Source of the DNA: an uncultured Oscillospiraceae bacterium
GTDB lineage: Bacteria; Bacillota; Clostridia; Oscillospirales; Oscillospiraceae
Reading direction: 5' to 3'
Assembly: GCA_910585265.1 (NCBI GenBank)
Contig: CAJUCA010000012.1
Coordinates: 1-60,240, forward strand
DNA: 60,240 bases
Positions 15,548-23,512 of the stretch are shown here, one piece after another. A model generated the notes under the pieces. The model had not been told where the DNA came from, searched no databases, and worked only from the letters and a program-made list of their open reading frames with translations. The translations under genes were made by a program, and so were the position numbers. How positions within the stretch are numbered: position 1 is the first letter of the stretch; the number at the start of each line of letters is the position of its first letter.

Positions 15548-16990
15548 ATGAATTTGACGGAACAGTTTATCCTTCTCCAGGCACCCAACCCGGCGGCGGC
15601 GGAAAACGGCCGGAAGCTGTCAAAAAAGGGCAGCTTCTCCGCCCACAGCAGGACGGCGGACGATACCCTGTACTGGGCGGAGTGCGCGGGCAGCGGCAAG
15701 AATCCCTACCGGGTGTCCATCGACTTCACCAGCCAGGACGCGCCCGTCTGCCGCTGCTCCTGTCCCAGCCGGCAGTTCCCCTGCAAGCACGCCCTGGGGC
15801 TGATGTTTGAGCTTTTGGCGGCAAAGCCGTTTGAGACGGCGGAGATGCCCCAGGACATCGCCGACAAGCGGGCCAGACAGGCCGCCCGGGCGGCGAAAAA
15901 GGAGTCTGCCGCCGCAGAGCCGCCCAAGCCAAAGAAGCCCAACACCGCCGCCCGCAAGAAGAAGCTGGCCAAGCAGCTGGAGGGGCTGGACATGGCGGAG
16001 AAGATGGTGGACGAGCTGCTGTCCTCCGGCCTGGGCACCCTGGCGGGCAGCTCCGCCCAGACCTTTGACAAGCTGGCCAAGGAGCTGGGGAGCTGCTATC
16101 TCACCGGACCCCAGACGGCCTTTACCCGGATCGCCCTGGCGGTGCGGACGGTGCAGAAGGAGCCCGCCCAGGCGGACGCGGCCTATAACCAGGCCCTGCG
16201 GCTTTTGGTGGCCCTGCGCTCCACCATCAAGAAGGGCCGGGTGTTCCTGGAGGGCAAGCTGGAGGCGGGGGACTTCTCCGCCGAGGATTCCACCCTGTTT
16301 GAGGCCCTGGGCGGCGTGTGGAAGCTGGAGGAGCTGAACGCCATCGGCTCGGTGCGGGAAAACGCCAAGCTGGTGCAGCTCTCCTTTGACGTGTCCTACG
16401 ACGAGGCCAAGAAGGAGCAGGTGGAGCGGGGCTGGTGGCTGGATCTGGACAGGGGGGACCTGCTCCAGACCCTGAACCTGCGGCCCCTGAAGGCCATGAA
16501 GTATGTGAAGGGGGAGGACAGCCGGTTCGACCTCATCGAGACCCCCGCCCTCTACCTCTATCCCGGCGAGGGGGACCGGCGGGCGCGGTGGGAGACGGCA
16601 ACCACCCGGCCCCTGTTCCCGGAGGAGCAGGCCAAGCTGCCCACTCTGGCCCAGTCCAGTCTGGCGGCGGCGGTAAAGCTCACCAAGGGGAAGATCAAAA
16701 ACACCCTGGCCCCCAAATTCCTGGCGGTGCTGGTCCCCATCGGTCGGCTGGGGAAGATTGGGGAGGAGTACCTGCTGGAGGACCCGGCGGGGGATCGGAT
16801 CGTCCTGCGGGACCGCCCGGAGGACGGCCCCGGCCACGCCTGCGTGGAGCGGCTGAGTATGCTGCCCAAGCGTCTGTCGGCGGGGAGCGCGCTGTTCGGG
16901 CTGATGTTTTATGACGGACGGGACAAGGCCCTGTGCCTTCACCCCTACAGCGTGGTCACGCCGAAAAACGTGGTCCGCCTGCAATATTGA
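15548..16990 (+). CDS. SWIM zinc-finger protein (first gene of five-gene operon)
   Basis: The 480-residue protein has a SWIM zinc motif at residues 68-81 (CRCSC, then CKH), the CxC...CxH pattern. An Ala/Lys-rich linker follows, then a larger region without a family name I can give. SWIM domains bind nucleic acid or protein. The gene leads a tight operon with a HEAT-like protein, a MoxR ATPase, a DUF5682 protein and a VWA protein. E. coli YehQ is a SWIM protein beside the same partners, as I recall. A GGAAGGAGC site precedes the ATG. Function is unknown. Confidence 0.87.
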   Translation: MNLTEQFILLQAPNPAAAENGRKLSKKGSFSAHSRTADDTLYWAECAGSGKNPYRVSIDFTSQDAPVCRCSCPSRQFPCKHALGLMFELLAAKPFETAEMPQDIADKRARQAARAAKKESAAAEPPKPKKPNTAARKKKLAKQLEGLDMAEKMVDELLSSGLGTLAGSSAQTFDKLAKELGSCYLTGPQTAFTRIALAVRTVQKEPAQADAAYNQALRLLVALRSTIKKGRVFLEGKLEAGDFSAEDSTLFEALGGVWKLEELNAIGSVRENAKLVQLSFDVSYDEAKKEQVERGWWLDLDRGDLLQTLNLRPLKAMKYVKGEDSRFDLIETPALYLYPGEGDRRARWETATTRPLFPEEQAKLPTLAQSSLAAAVKLTKGKIKNTLAPKFLAVLVPIGRLGKIGEEYLLEDPAGDRIVLRDRPEDGPGHACVERLSMLPKRLSAGSALFGLMFYDGRDKALCLHPYSVVTPKNVVRLQY

Positions 16991-17002
16991 GGAGGTGCTC
17001 CG

Positions 17003-18916
17003 ATGAATTTACAGCCTCTTTACGATGTGAAGGAGCGGCTGGAATATGCCGCCATCGCCGGGGTGTCCCTGCTGGGGGAGGATTTCCGGCTCCAGCGGGG
17101 GCTGGAGAGCCTGAAGCCCCTGGCCGCGGCCAGTCCGGTGTTCGGGAAGATCGACGCGGGGCTTGCCAAGCTGCTGTCCGCCCCGGCGGACCAGCGTCCG
17201 GGCCTGCTGCTGGACGTGCTGGCCCTGGTGGACGCGGTGGCCTACACCCAGGCGAAAACCGGGATGGATGGGGAGCTGGAGCCTCTGCCCGTGGGGAGCG
17301 GGCAGTACCGCCAGATCTCCTATGGACAGATCCAGCCCCTGCTCGCCGCCCTGACCACCACCGGCGGGGGCCGGGTGGAGGTGGTAAACTCCGCCTGGGA
17401 GCGGTGCGCCGATGATTTCCTGGACTACCGGGTACTGCCCGCCCTGGTGGGCGGCCTGGGGGACAGCTATGGCGAGATGGCGGATCTGTGCGCCCAGCTG
17501 CTGAAAAAGCTGGGATCGTCCGTGGTGCCCGTGCTGAAGAAGGGCTTCGACCCCGCCGGGAAACGGGAAATGGCCCGCCGGGTGGAGGTTCTGGCGGCGG
17601 TGGAAGGGGCGGAGGCCGCGCCCTGGCTGCGTGAGATTCTGCCCGGGGCGAAAAAGGACGTGCGGGCGGCGGTGATCCGGGCCCTGGGCGCGGACAGCGG
17701 GGACGTGTCCCTTCTGCTGGAGCTGGTCAAGGCCGAGCGGGGGGACAGCCGGGACGCCGCGCTGGAGGCCCTGGCCCGGCAGGACGGGGCGGAGGTCCGG
17801 GCCTTCTGGGAGAAGGAGCTCACGGCCCACAGCCAGTCGGTGAAGTTTCTGGAGCCCTCCAACGCGGACTGGGCCGTTGAGCTGGTGACCGCCGGACTGC
17901 GCCAGCGGTTGGAGAAATTTCTGGACGGGGAGAAGCGGCCCGCCTACGAGGACGGCACGGATCTCACCGCCTGGTGCTGGAGCCTGGGGCACAAGGACGC
18001 TCCGGCGACGCTGGACTTCTGGCGGTGGGCGGACAGCCGCATGGAGGAGATCGACCGGATCGAGGACGAGAAGAACCACCCGTGCTTCTTCGGGGTGAAG
18101 CTCACCGACCGGTTGCTGGACATCATGCGCCACACCGGGCCGGGGCCGCTGCGGGACTACTGCCTGACCCTGTTCGACCGCCGCCCGGAGATGACCCGGT
18201 ATCTGCACATCAGCTTTCAGGCGGCCCTGCTGTCCCTGCCCGCGGCGGAGGTCTATGACAAGTACGGCTCATACATCCTGACGAAAAAGCCCCTGCTGGA
18301 TAAGGATCGCAAGGAGACGCTGAACAACGTCATGTTGCGGGCACTGAACGATCTGTACTGGAACAACAGGCAGGGCCGTCACGTCATTGTGGCGGGCCAG
18401 CCCGCCGCCCAGTCCCTGGATGCCCGGTGGATCGAGCGGCTGGTCCACGCGGCCTGTAAGCCCAACATGGGGCACTACTACCCCTTCGGCGGCGGGGACG
18501 AGGTGGACGGCTTTGACAAGAATCTGGCGGAGCTTGCCAACCCCAACGACCCGGAGCAGTGCGCCCAGCTTGTCCCCTACCTCCGCCGGCGCATGGTGGA
18601 GACGGGGAGCTGGTACAGCTACAGCCAGTACCTGCTGCGGCTCGGCGGAAGCCCCAAGGGTGTGCTGGGCGAGGCTATGAAGAAGGGCAAGCCCGCGGCC
18701 ATCTATTACGTCTGGTTTGTGCTGAACGAGGCATACAAGGTGCTACCCGCCGCCGAGGTGGCGGAGCTGTGCCGGGAGGGGTTGGACGCCAAGCAGATCC
18801 GTTCCCAGGGCCGGGAAGCGGCCATGGCGGAGCTGGCCCTGCCCTGGACGATAGAGCAGCTCAAAGCCGGGAGGCCCTTCCCGGAGTGGGACGAGTGGAA
18901 CAAAATGCGGCCTTAA
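17003..18916 (+). CDS. HEAT-like repeat protein of the SWIM-MoxR-VWA operon
   Basis: The 637-residue protein is largely helical. Between about residues 160 and 280 it shows HEAT-like helix pairs in which scores for Arg, Ala and Leu recur (REILPGAKKDVRAAVIRALG, LLELVKAERGDSRDAALEAL, about 30 residues apart). Such solenoids act as protein scaffolds. The rest is unassigned. In other genomes, as I recall, this position holds a DUF5691-type protein. It starts 12 bases after the SWIM gene (GGAGG before the ATG) and ends 15 bases before the MoxR gene, so it is surely co-transcribed. Membrane segments and signal peptide are absent. Confidence 0.78.
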   Translation: MNLQPLYDVKERLEYAAIAGVSLLGEDFRLQRGLESLKPLAAASPVFGKIDAGLAKLLSAPADQRPGLLLDVLALVDAVAYTQAKTGMDGELEPLPVGSGQYRQISYGQIQPLLAALTTTGGGRVEVVNSAWERCADDFLDYRVLPALVGGLGDSYGEMADLCAQLLKKLGSSVVPVLKKGFDPAGKREMARRVEVLAAVEGAEAAPWLREILPGAKKDVRAAVIRALGADSGDVSLLLELVKAERGDSRDAALEALARQDGAEVRAFWEKELTAHSQSVKFLEPSNADWAVELVTAGLRQRLEKFLDGEKRPAYEDGTDLTAWCWSLGHKDAPATLDFWRWADSRMEEIDRIEDEKNHPCFFGVKLTDRLLDIMRHTGPGPLRDYCLTLFDRRPEMTRYLHISFQAALLSLPAAEVYDKYGSYILTKKPLLDKDRKETLNNVMLRALNDLYWNNRQGRHVIVAGQPAAQSLDARWIERLVHAACKPNMGHYYPFGGGDEVDGFDKNLAELANPNDPEQCAQLVPYLRRRMVETGSWYSYSQYLLRLGGSPKGVLGEAMKKGKPAAIYYVWFVLNEAYKVLPAAEVAELCREGLDAKQIRSQGREAAMAELALPWTIEQLKAGRPFPEWDEWNKMRP

Positions 18917-18931
18917 TGGGAGGAAACGAAG

Positions 18932-20023
18932 ATGGCAGACAAAAACGTACAGCGTCTCCCGGCGGAGGAGCTTTACCAGACTGAGCTGGACGCGCTGATC
19001 TCGGCGGAGACGGAGCCTGTCCCCACGGGCTGGCGGATGTCCCCCCGGTCGGTGCTGACTTACCTGACGGGGAACGCCAAGGTCAAAGGGGTGGAGATCA
19101 CCCCCAAATACATGGGAAACAAGCGGCTGGTGGAGATCGCCATCGCCACGCTGGTGACAGACCGGGCCCTGCTGCTCATCGGGGAGCCTGGAACGGCAAA
19201 GTCCTGGCTGTCGGAGCATCTGTCCGCCGCCGTCAACGGGGACTCCACCAAGGTGGTGCAGGGCACGGCGGGCACCACCGAGGAGCACATCCGCTACTCC
19301 TGGAACTACGCCATGCTCATCGCCCGGGGCCCCTGCCCGGAGGCCATGGTGAAAAGCCCGGTGTACCGGGCCATGGAGACGGGCTCCATCGCCCGGGTGG
19401 AGGAGATCTCCCGCTGTGCCAGCGAGGTGCAGGACGCGCTGATCTCCATCCTGTCGGAGAAACGGCTCTCCGTCCCCGAGCTGGGGCTGGAGGCGCCCGC
19501 CGCCAAGGGCTTCTCCGTCATTGCCACTGCCAACACCCGGGACAAGGGCGTCAACGATATGTCGGCGGCGTTGAAGCGGCGGTTCAACATCGTGGTCCTG
19601 CCCACGCCGTCCGACATGGAGACGGAGCTGGACATTGTGCGCACCCGGGTGGCCCAGCTGTCCAGCGGGCTTGACCTGAACGCCCGCCAGCCCGGGGAGG
19701 ACACGGTGGAAAAGGTGGTCACCATCTTCCGGGAGCTGCGGGCCGGGGCCACCCTGGACGGCAAGCAGAAGCTGAAAACCACCTCCGGGGTGCTGTCCAC
19801 CGCCGAGGCCATCTCCCTGCTGGCCAACTCCATGGCCCTGGCCGGGAGCTTCGGGGACGGGCGGATCTCCGACGGGGATCTGGCCGCCGCCCTGCAGGGC
19901 GCGGTGGTGAAGGACGAGGAGCACGACAAGGTGACCTGGAAGGAGTACCTGGAGAACGTGATGAAGAAGCGGGGGCATGAGTGGCTGCCGCTGTACCGCG
20001 CCTGCCGGGAGCTGAACGGGTGA
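18932..20023 (+). CDS. MoxR-type AAA+ ATPase (YehL-like)
   Basis: The 363-residue protein has Walker A GEPGTAKS at residues 84-91, the MoxR-type segment GTAGTTEEHIRYSWNY, a Walker B position reading SIARVEEISR and sensor 1 in VIATANTRDKG. The Walker B strand has lost the usual Asp before Glu (RVEE rather than LLDE), though the catalytic Glu remains. MoxR ATPases work with VWA proteins as chaperone-like remodelling pairs, and a VWA gene follows two genes on. Length and neighbours match E. coli YehL from memory. Its TGA overlaps the next ATG by one base. Confidence 0.88.
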   Translation: MADKNVQRLPAEELYQTELDALISAETEPVPTGWRMSPRSVLTYLTGNAKVKGVEITPKYMGNKRLVEIAIATLVTDRALLLIGEPGTAKSWLSEHLSAAVNGDSTKVVQGTAGTTEEHIRYSWNYAMLIARGPCPEAMVKSPVYRAMETGSIARVEEISRCASEVQDALISILSEKRLSVPELGLEAPAAKGFSVIATANTRDKGVNDMSAALKRRFNIVVLPTPSDMETELDIVRTRVAQLSSGLDLNARQPGEDTVEKVVTIFRELRAGATLDGKQKLKTTSGVLSTAEAISLLANSMALAGSFGDGRISDGDLAAALQGAVVKDEEHDKVTWKEYLENVMKKRGHEWLPLYRACRELNG

Positions 20024-22308
20024 TGAGCGGCCCGATCTTGTTTGGCGTGCGCCACCTGTCCCCGGCGGCGGCCTTCCGGGTGCGGAGGGCGTTGGACGAG
20101 GCCCAGCCGGAGCTGGTGCTGGTGGAGGGCCCCAGCGACCTCAACGGGCAGATGGAGTGGCTGTGCCACCCGTCCACCCAGTTTCCGGCGGCGGTGCTGG
20201 CCTACACCAAGGAGCCTCCGGTGCGGACGGTTTTGTGGCCCTTCGCCGTCTACTCGCCGGAGGTGCAGGCCATTTTGTGGGCCAATGAGCACGGGGTGGA
20301 GTGCCGCTTTATGGATCTGCCCTCGTCCGTGTTCTTGGCCTTTGCGGAGGCGGCGGCAAAGCGGGACGAGCCGCCGGAGGGAGACGGGGAGGAGCGGCAG
20401 GAGGAGCCGATCACCACCGAGAGCGTCTACAAGCGGCTGGAAACCCTCACCGGGGAGGATCACGACACCTTCTGGGAGCGGAATTTTGAGCAGCTGGGGG
20501 AGCGGGAGGATTTCCAGGCCGTCAACAACACCTTTGGATGGCAGCTCCGGGCGGCCACCATGGAGAGCGGGCGGGACATGGCGGAGACGGTGGTGCGGGA
20601 GGCGTATATGAAGCGGGTGATCACCCAAGCCACCGCCTCCGGCATTTCCCCGGAAAAGATTTTCTGCGTGTGCGGCTCCTTCCACGTGGCGGGGCTGGAG
20701 GAGAACCAGCCCATGACCGAGGAAGAGGAAAACGCCCTGCCCAGGGCGGACTGCTGCGCCACGCTGATGCCCTATTCCTACTACCGGCTGTCCTCCCGCT
20801 CCGGCTACGGAGCGGGGAACAGGGCCCCGGCCTACTTCGAGCTGCTGTGGGACGCGCTCAACGGGGCCGGGGTGGGAGAGGGGGTGTACCTCTACCTGAC
20901 GCGCCTTGCCGCCGCCCACCGAAAGGCGGGGAACCTGGTGTCCTCCGCCGAGGTGATCGAGGCGGTGCGGCTGGCGGACACCCTTGCGTTCATGCGGGGG
21001 AGCAAGTATCCCGCCTTGACAGATCTGCGGGACGCCAGCGTCACCACAATGGGCCATGGCAGCTTTTCCGAGCTGTCCATCGCGGCGGCGGACACGGAGA
21101 TCGGCAGGAAAATCGGCTTCCTCCCGGAGGGGGTGGCCCGCACCAGCGTACAGGAGGACTTCTACCGCCAGCTCAAGGCCCTGCGGCTGGAGAAGTTCCG
21201 CACCGTGGAATTGCAGCGGCTCGACCTGGACTTGAGGGAAAAGCTGAACGTGAAGTCGGAGGCGGCGGCACTGGGGGATCTGCGGCGGTCGTTTTTCCTC
21301 CACCGCCTGCGGGTGCTGGGGGTTCATTTTGCCAATCTTCTGCCCTCCCGGCAGGACGGGGCCAACTGGGGGGAGTATTGGGAGCTGCGCTGGACTCCCG
21401 AGGCGGAGATCGAGATCGTGGAGTCCGCCCTCATGGGGGATACGATTGAAGGGGCGGCGGCCTTCGCCCTGAAGGAGCGGGCGGACAACAGCTCCTCCAT
21501 CGCCCAGGCGGCGGCCATCTTCCAGGACGCCTTTTTGTGCGGTATGCCCGCGGCTGCGGCCCACGCGCTGTCAGTCTTGCAGGGGCTGAGCGTGGACTCC
21601 GCCGCTGTCTCAGAGGTGGCGGAGACGGCCTCCCGGCTGTCCCTGGTGGTGCGGTACGGCGATCTGCGGCGGTTCGACCCGGCCCCGGTGGTGCCGCTGA
21701 TCAAGCAGCTCTATTTGCGGGCCTGCCTGACGCTGGCGGACGCCTGTGTGTGTGACGCCAAGTCTGTGCCCGCTGTTACCCAGGCAATGGACAGGTTAAA
21801 CGCTTTACAGCTTAACCACGAATTTTTGGAGGAGGGCCGCTGGCTGGAGCTGCTGGCAGATATTTCCGACCGGGACGATCTCAACACCCGGTGCTCCGGC
21901 TTCGCCATGGCCATCCTGCTGGAGCGGGGAAAGGCGGACGAAGCCCTTCTCTCCCGGGAGGTGGCCCGGCGGCTGTCCCCCGGGGTGCCCGCCGACCTGG
22001 GCGCGGGGTGGTTCGAGGGGCTGGCGGGCAAGAACCGCTACGCCCTCATCGCCCGGCTGAGCCTTTGGCGGCAGCTGGACGAATACCTGAGCGGACTGGA
22101 CGATGAGACCTTCCGGCGGGCGTTGGTGTTCCTGCGGCGGGCCTTTGCGGATTTTTCCCCCAATGAGAAAAATGACATCGCGGAAAACCTGGGGGAGATC
22201 TGGGGCGTCAACACCCGGCAGGCGGCAGAGCTGCTCATGAACGACGTGACCGAGACGGAGCAGGCGGTGCTGGACAGCCTGGACGAGTTCGATTTTGATG
22301 ACATTTAG
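20023..22308 (+). CDS. DUF5682 family protein (YehM-like), TraB/ChaN-like N-terminus
   Basis: The 761-residue protein begins with GVRHLSPAAAFRVRRAL, then PELVLVEGPSD. This Gly-x-x-His ... Glu-Gly pattern resembles the start of the TraB/PrgY/ChaN-EreA superfamily, whose His and Glu residues can form a metal or catalytic site. A second conserved-looking part is KIFCVCGSFHVAGLE (about residue 213-227), again like TraB proteins. The rest is helical and unassigned. The start codon shares its A with the MoxR stop (TGATG), so translation is coupled. Length and context match E. coli YehM. No enzymatic role has been shown to my knowledge. Confidence 0.82.
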   Translation: MSGPILFGVRHLSPAAAFRVRRALDEAQPELVLVEGPSDLNGQMEWLCHPSTQFPAAVLAYTKEPPVRTVLWPFAVYSPEVQAILWANEHGVECRFMDLPSSVFLAFAEAAAKRDEPPEGDGEERQEEPITTESVYKRLETLTGEDHDTFWERNFEQLGEREDFQAVNNTFGWQLRAATMESGRDMAETVVREAYMKRVITQATASGISPEKIFCVCGSFHVAGLEENQPMTEEEENALPRADCCATLMPYSYYRLSSRSGYGAGNRAPAYFELLWDALNGAGVGEGVYLYLTRLAAAHRKAGNLVSSAEVIEAVRLADTLAFMRGSKYPALTDLRDASVTTMGHGSFSELSIAAADTEIGRKIGFLPEGVARTSVQEDFYRQLKALRLEKFRTVELQRLDLDLREKLNVKSEAAALGDLRRSFFLHRLRVLGVHFANLLPSRQDGANWGEYWELRWTPEAEIEIVESALMGDTIEGAAAFALKERADNSSSIAQAAAIFQDAFLCGMPAAAAHALSVLQGLSVDSAAVSEVAETASRLSLVVRYGDLRRFDPAPVVPLIKQLYLRACLTLADACVCDAKSVPAVTQAMDRLNALQLNHEFLEEGRWLELLADISDRDDLNTRCSGFAMAILLERGKADEALLSREVARRLSPGVPADLGAGWFEGLAGKNRYALIARLSLWRQLDEYLSGLDDETFRRALVFLRRAFADFSPNEKNDIAENLGEIWGVNTRQAAELLMNDVTETEQAVLDSLDEFDFDDI

Positions 22309-22321
22309 GGGGTGGAGCGCA

Positions 22322-23494
22322 ATGGCGCAAACCGAGCAGCTTTCCCGCTGGCGGCTGATTTTAGGGGCCGAGACGGAGGATTCCTTTACCGGAATGGGGG
22401 GCGGCGCGCTGTCCCAAGAGGAGCTTCTCATGGATGGGGCGTTGTCCGCCATTTACGGCGGGCCGGGGGAGGGGTTCGGCGGCGGGCCACCCTCCGGCGG
22501 GGCGGGGAAGGGGCCGTCCTCCCCGGTGATCTCCAAGTGGCTGGGGGATCTGCGCTCCCTGTTCGACCCGGAAATGGTGGCGGTGGTACAGAATGACGCC
22601 ATTGAGCGCAAGGGCCTGAAGCAACTTTTGCTGGAGCCGGAGCTGCTGGAGGGGCTGGAGCCTGATCTGAATCTGGCGTCCACTCTGCTGATGCTCAAGG
22701 ATCAGATCCCCAAGAAGTCCAAGGAGTCCGCCCGGAAATTCATCCGCAGAATTGTGGAGGAGATCAACCGGATGCTGGAAAATGATGTACGCAGAGCGGT
22801 GACGGCGGCGTTGAACCGCCGGGCCCATTCGCCCCTGCCGTCCGCGGCGGCCATTGATTTCCCCTGCACCATCCGGCGGAACCTGCAAAACTACAATCCT
22901 GAGCTGAAGGCCGTCATTCCGGACCGGGTGTGGTTTTTCGACCGCTCCAGCAAGGTGAACCGCTGGCACGTCATCCTGGACATTGACCAGAGCGGCTCCA
23001 TGGGGCAGTCTATCATTTACTCGTCTGTCATGGCCTGCGTGCTGGCCTCTATGTCGGCGGTGAAAACCAGCGTGGTGGCCTTCGACACCCAGATCATGGA
23101 CCTCACCCCCCTGTGCGCCGACCCGGTAGATCTGCTGTTCGGCTTTCAGATGGGGGGCGGCACCGATATCGCCAAGTCCATCGCCTACTGCCAGGGGCTG
23201 ATTGAATCCCCGGCGAAAACCCTGTTTTTCCTCATCTCCGATCTGTACGAGGGGGGAAACCGGGCGGCCCTGCTGCGCCGGGTGGAGGAGCTGAAAAGCT
23301 CCGGGGTGAACGTGGTGGTGCTGCTGGCCATCGCCGACGGCGGCAAGCCCTTCTACGACCCGGAGACCGCCCGGCGGATTTCCGCCATGGGCATCCCCTG
23401 CTTCGCCTGCGCCCCGGAACGTCTGCCCGAGCTGCTGGAACGGACGTTGAAGGGCCAGAGCCTGGACGGGCTGGCGGCAAACGCAAAACAGTAA
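22322..23494 (+). CDS. VWA-domain protein (YehP/CoxE-like)
   Basis: The 390-residue protein ends in a von Willebrand A domain with an intact MIDAS motif DIDQSGSM (Asp222, Ser224, Ser226), plus GGGTDIAKS later, which supplies the metal-binding Thr. The N-terminal half is helical and charged. VWA proteins of this type act with MoxR ATPases; the metal site binds an acidic residue of a client or partner. ATG 22322 follows GGGGGTGGAGCGCA and is preferred to an upstream ATG within the previous gene. The beta-galactosidase gene begins only 18 bases after its stop. Confidence 0.88.
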   Translation: MAQTEQLSRWRLILGAETEDSFTGMGGGALSQEELLMDGALSAIYGGPGEGFGGGPPSGGAGKGPSSPVISKWLGDLRSLFDPEMVAVVQNDAIERKGLKQLLLEPELLEGLEPDLNLASTLLMLKDQIPKKSKESARKFIRRIVEEINRMLENDVRRAVTAALNRRAHSPLPSAAAIDFPCTIRRNLQNYNPELKAVIPDRVWFFDRSSKVNRWHVILDIDQSGSMGQSIIYSSVMACVLASMSAVKTSVVAFDTQIMDLTPLCADPVDLLFGFQMGGGTDIAKSIAYCQGLIESPAKTLFFLISDLYEGGNRAALLRRVEELKSSGVNVVVLLAIADGGKPFYDPETARRISAMGIPCFACAPERLPELLERTLKGQSLDGLAANAKQ

Positions 23495-23512
23495 ACGCAA
23501 GGAGAGAAACGC

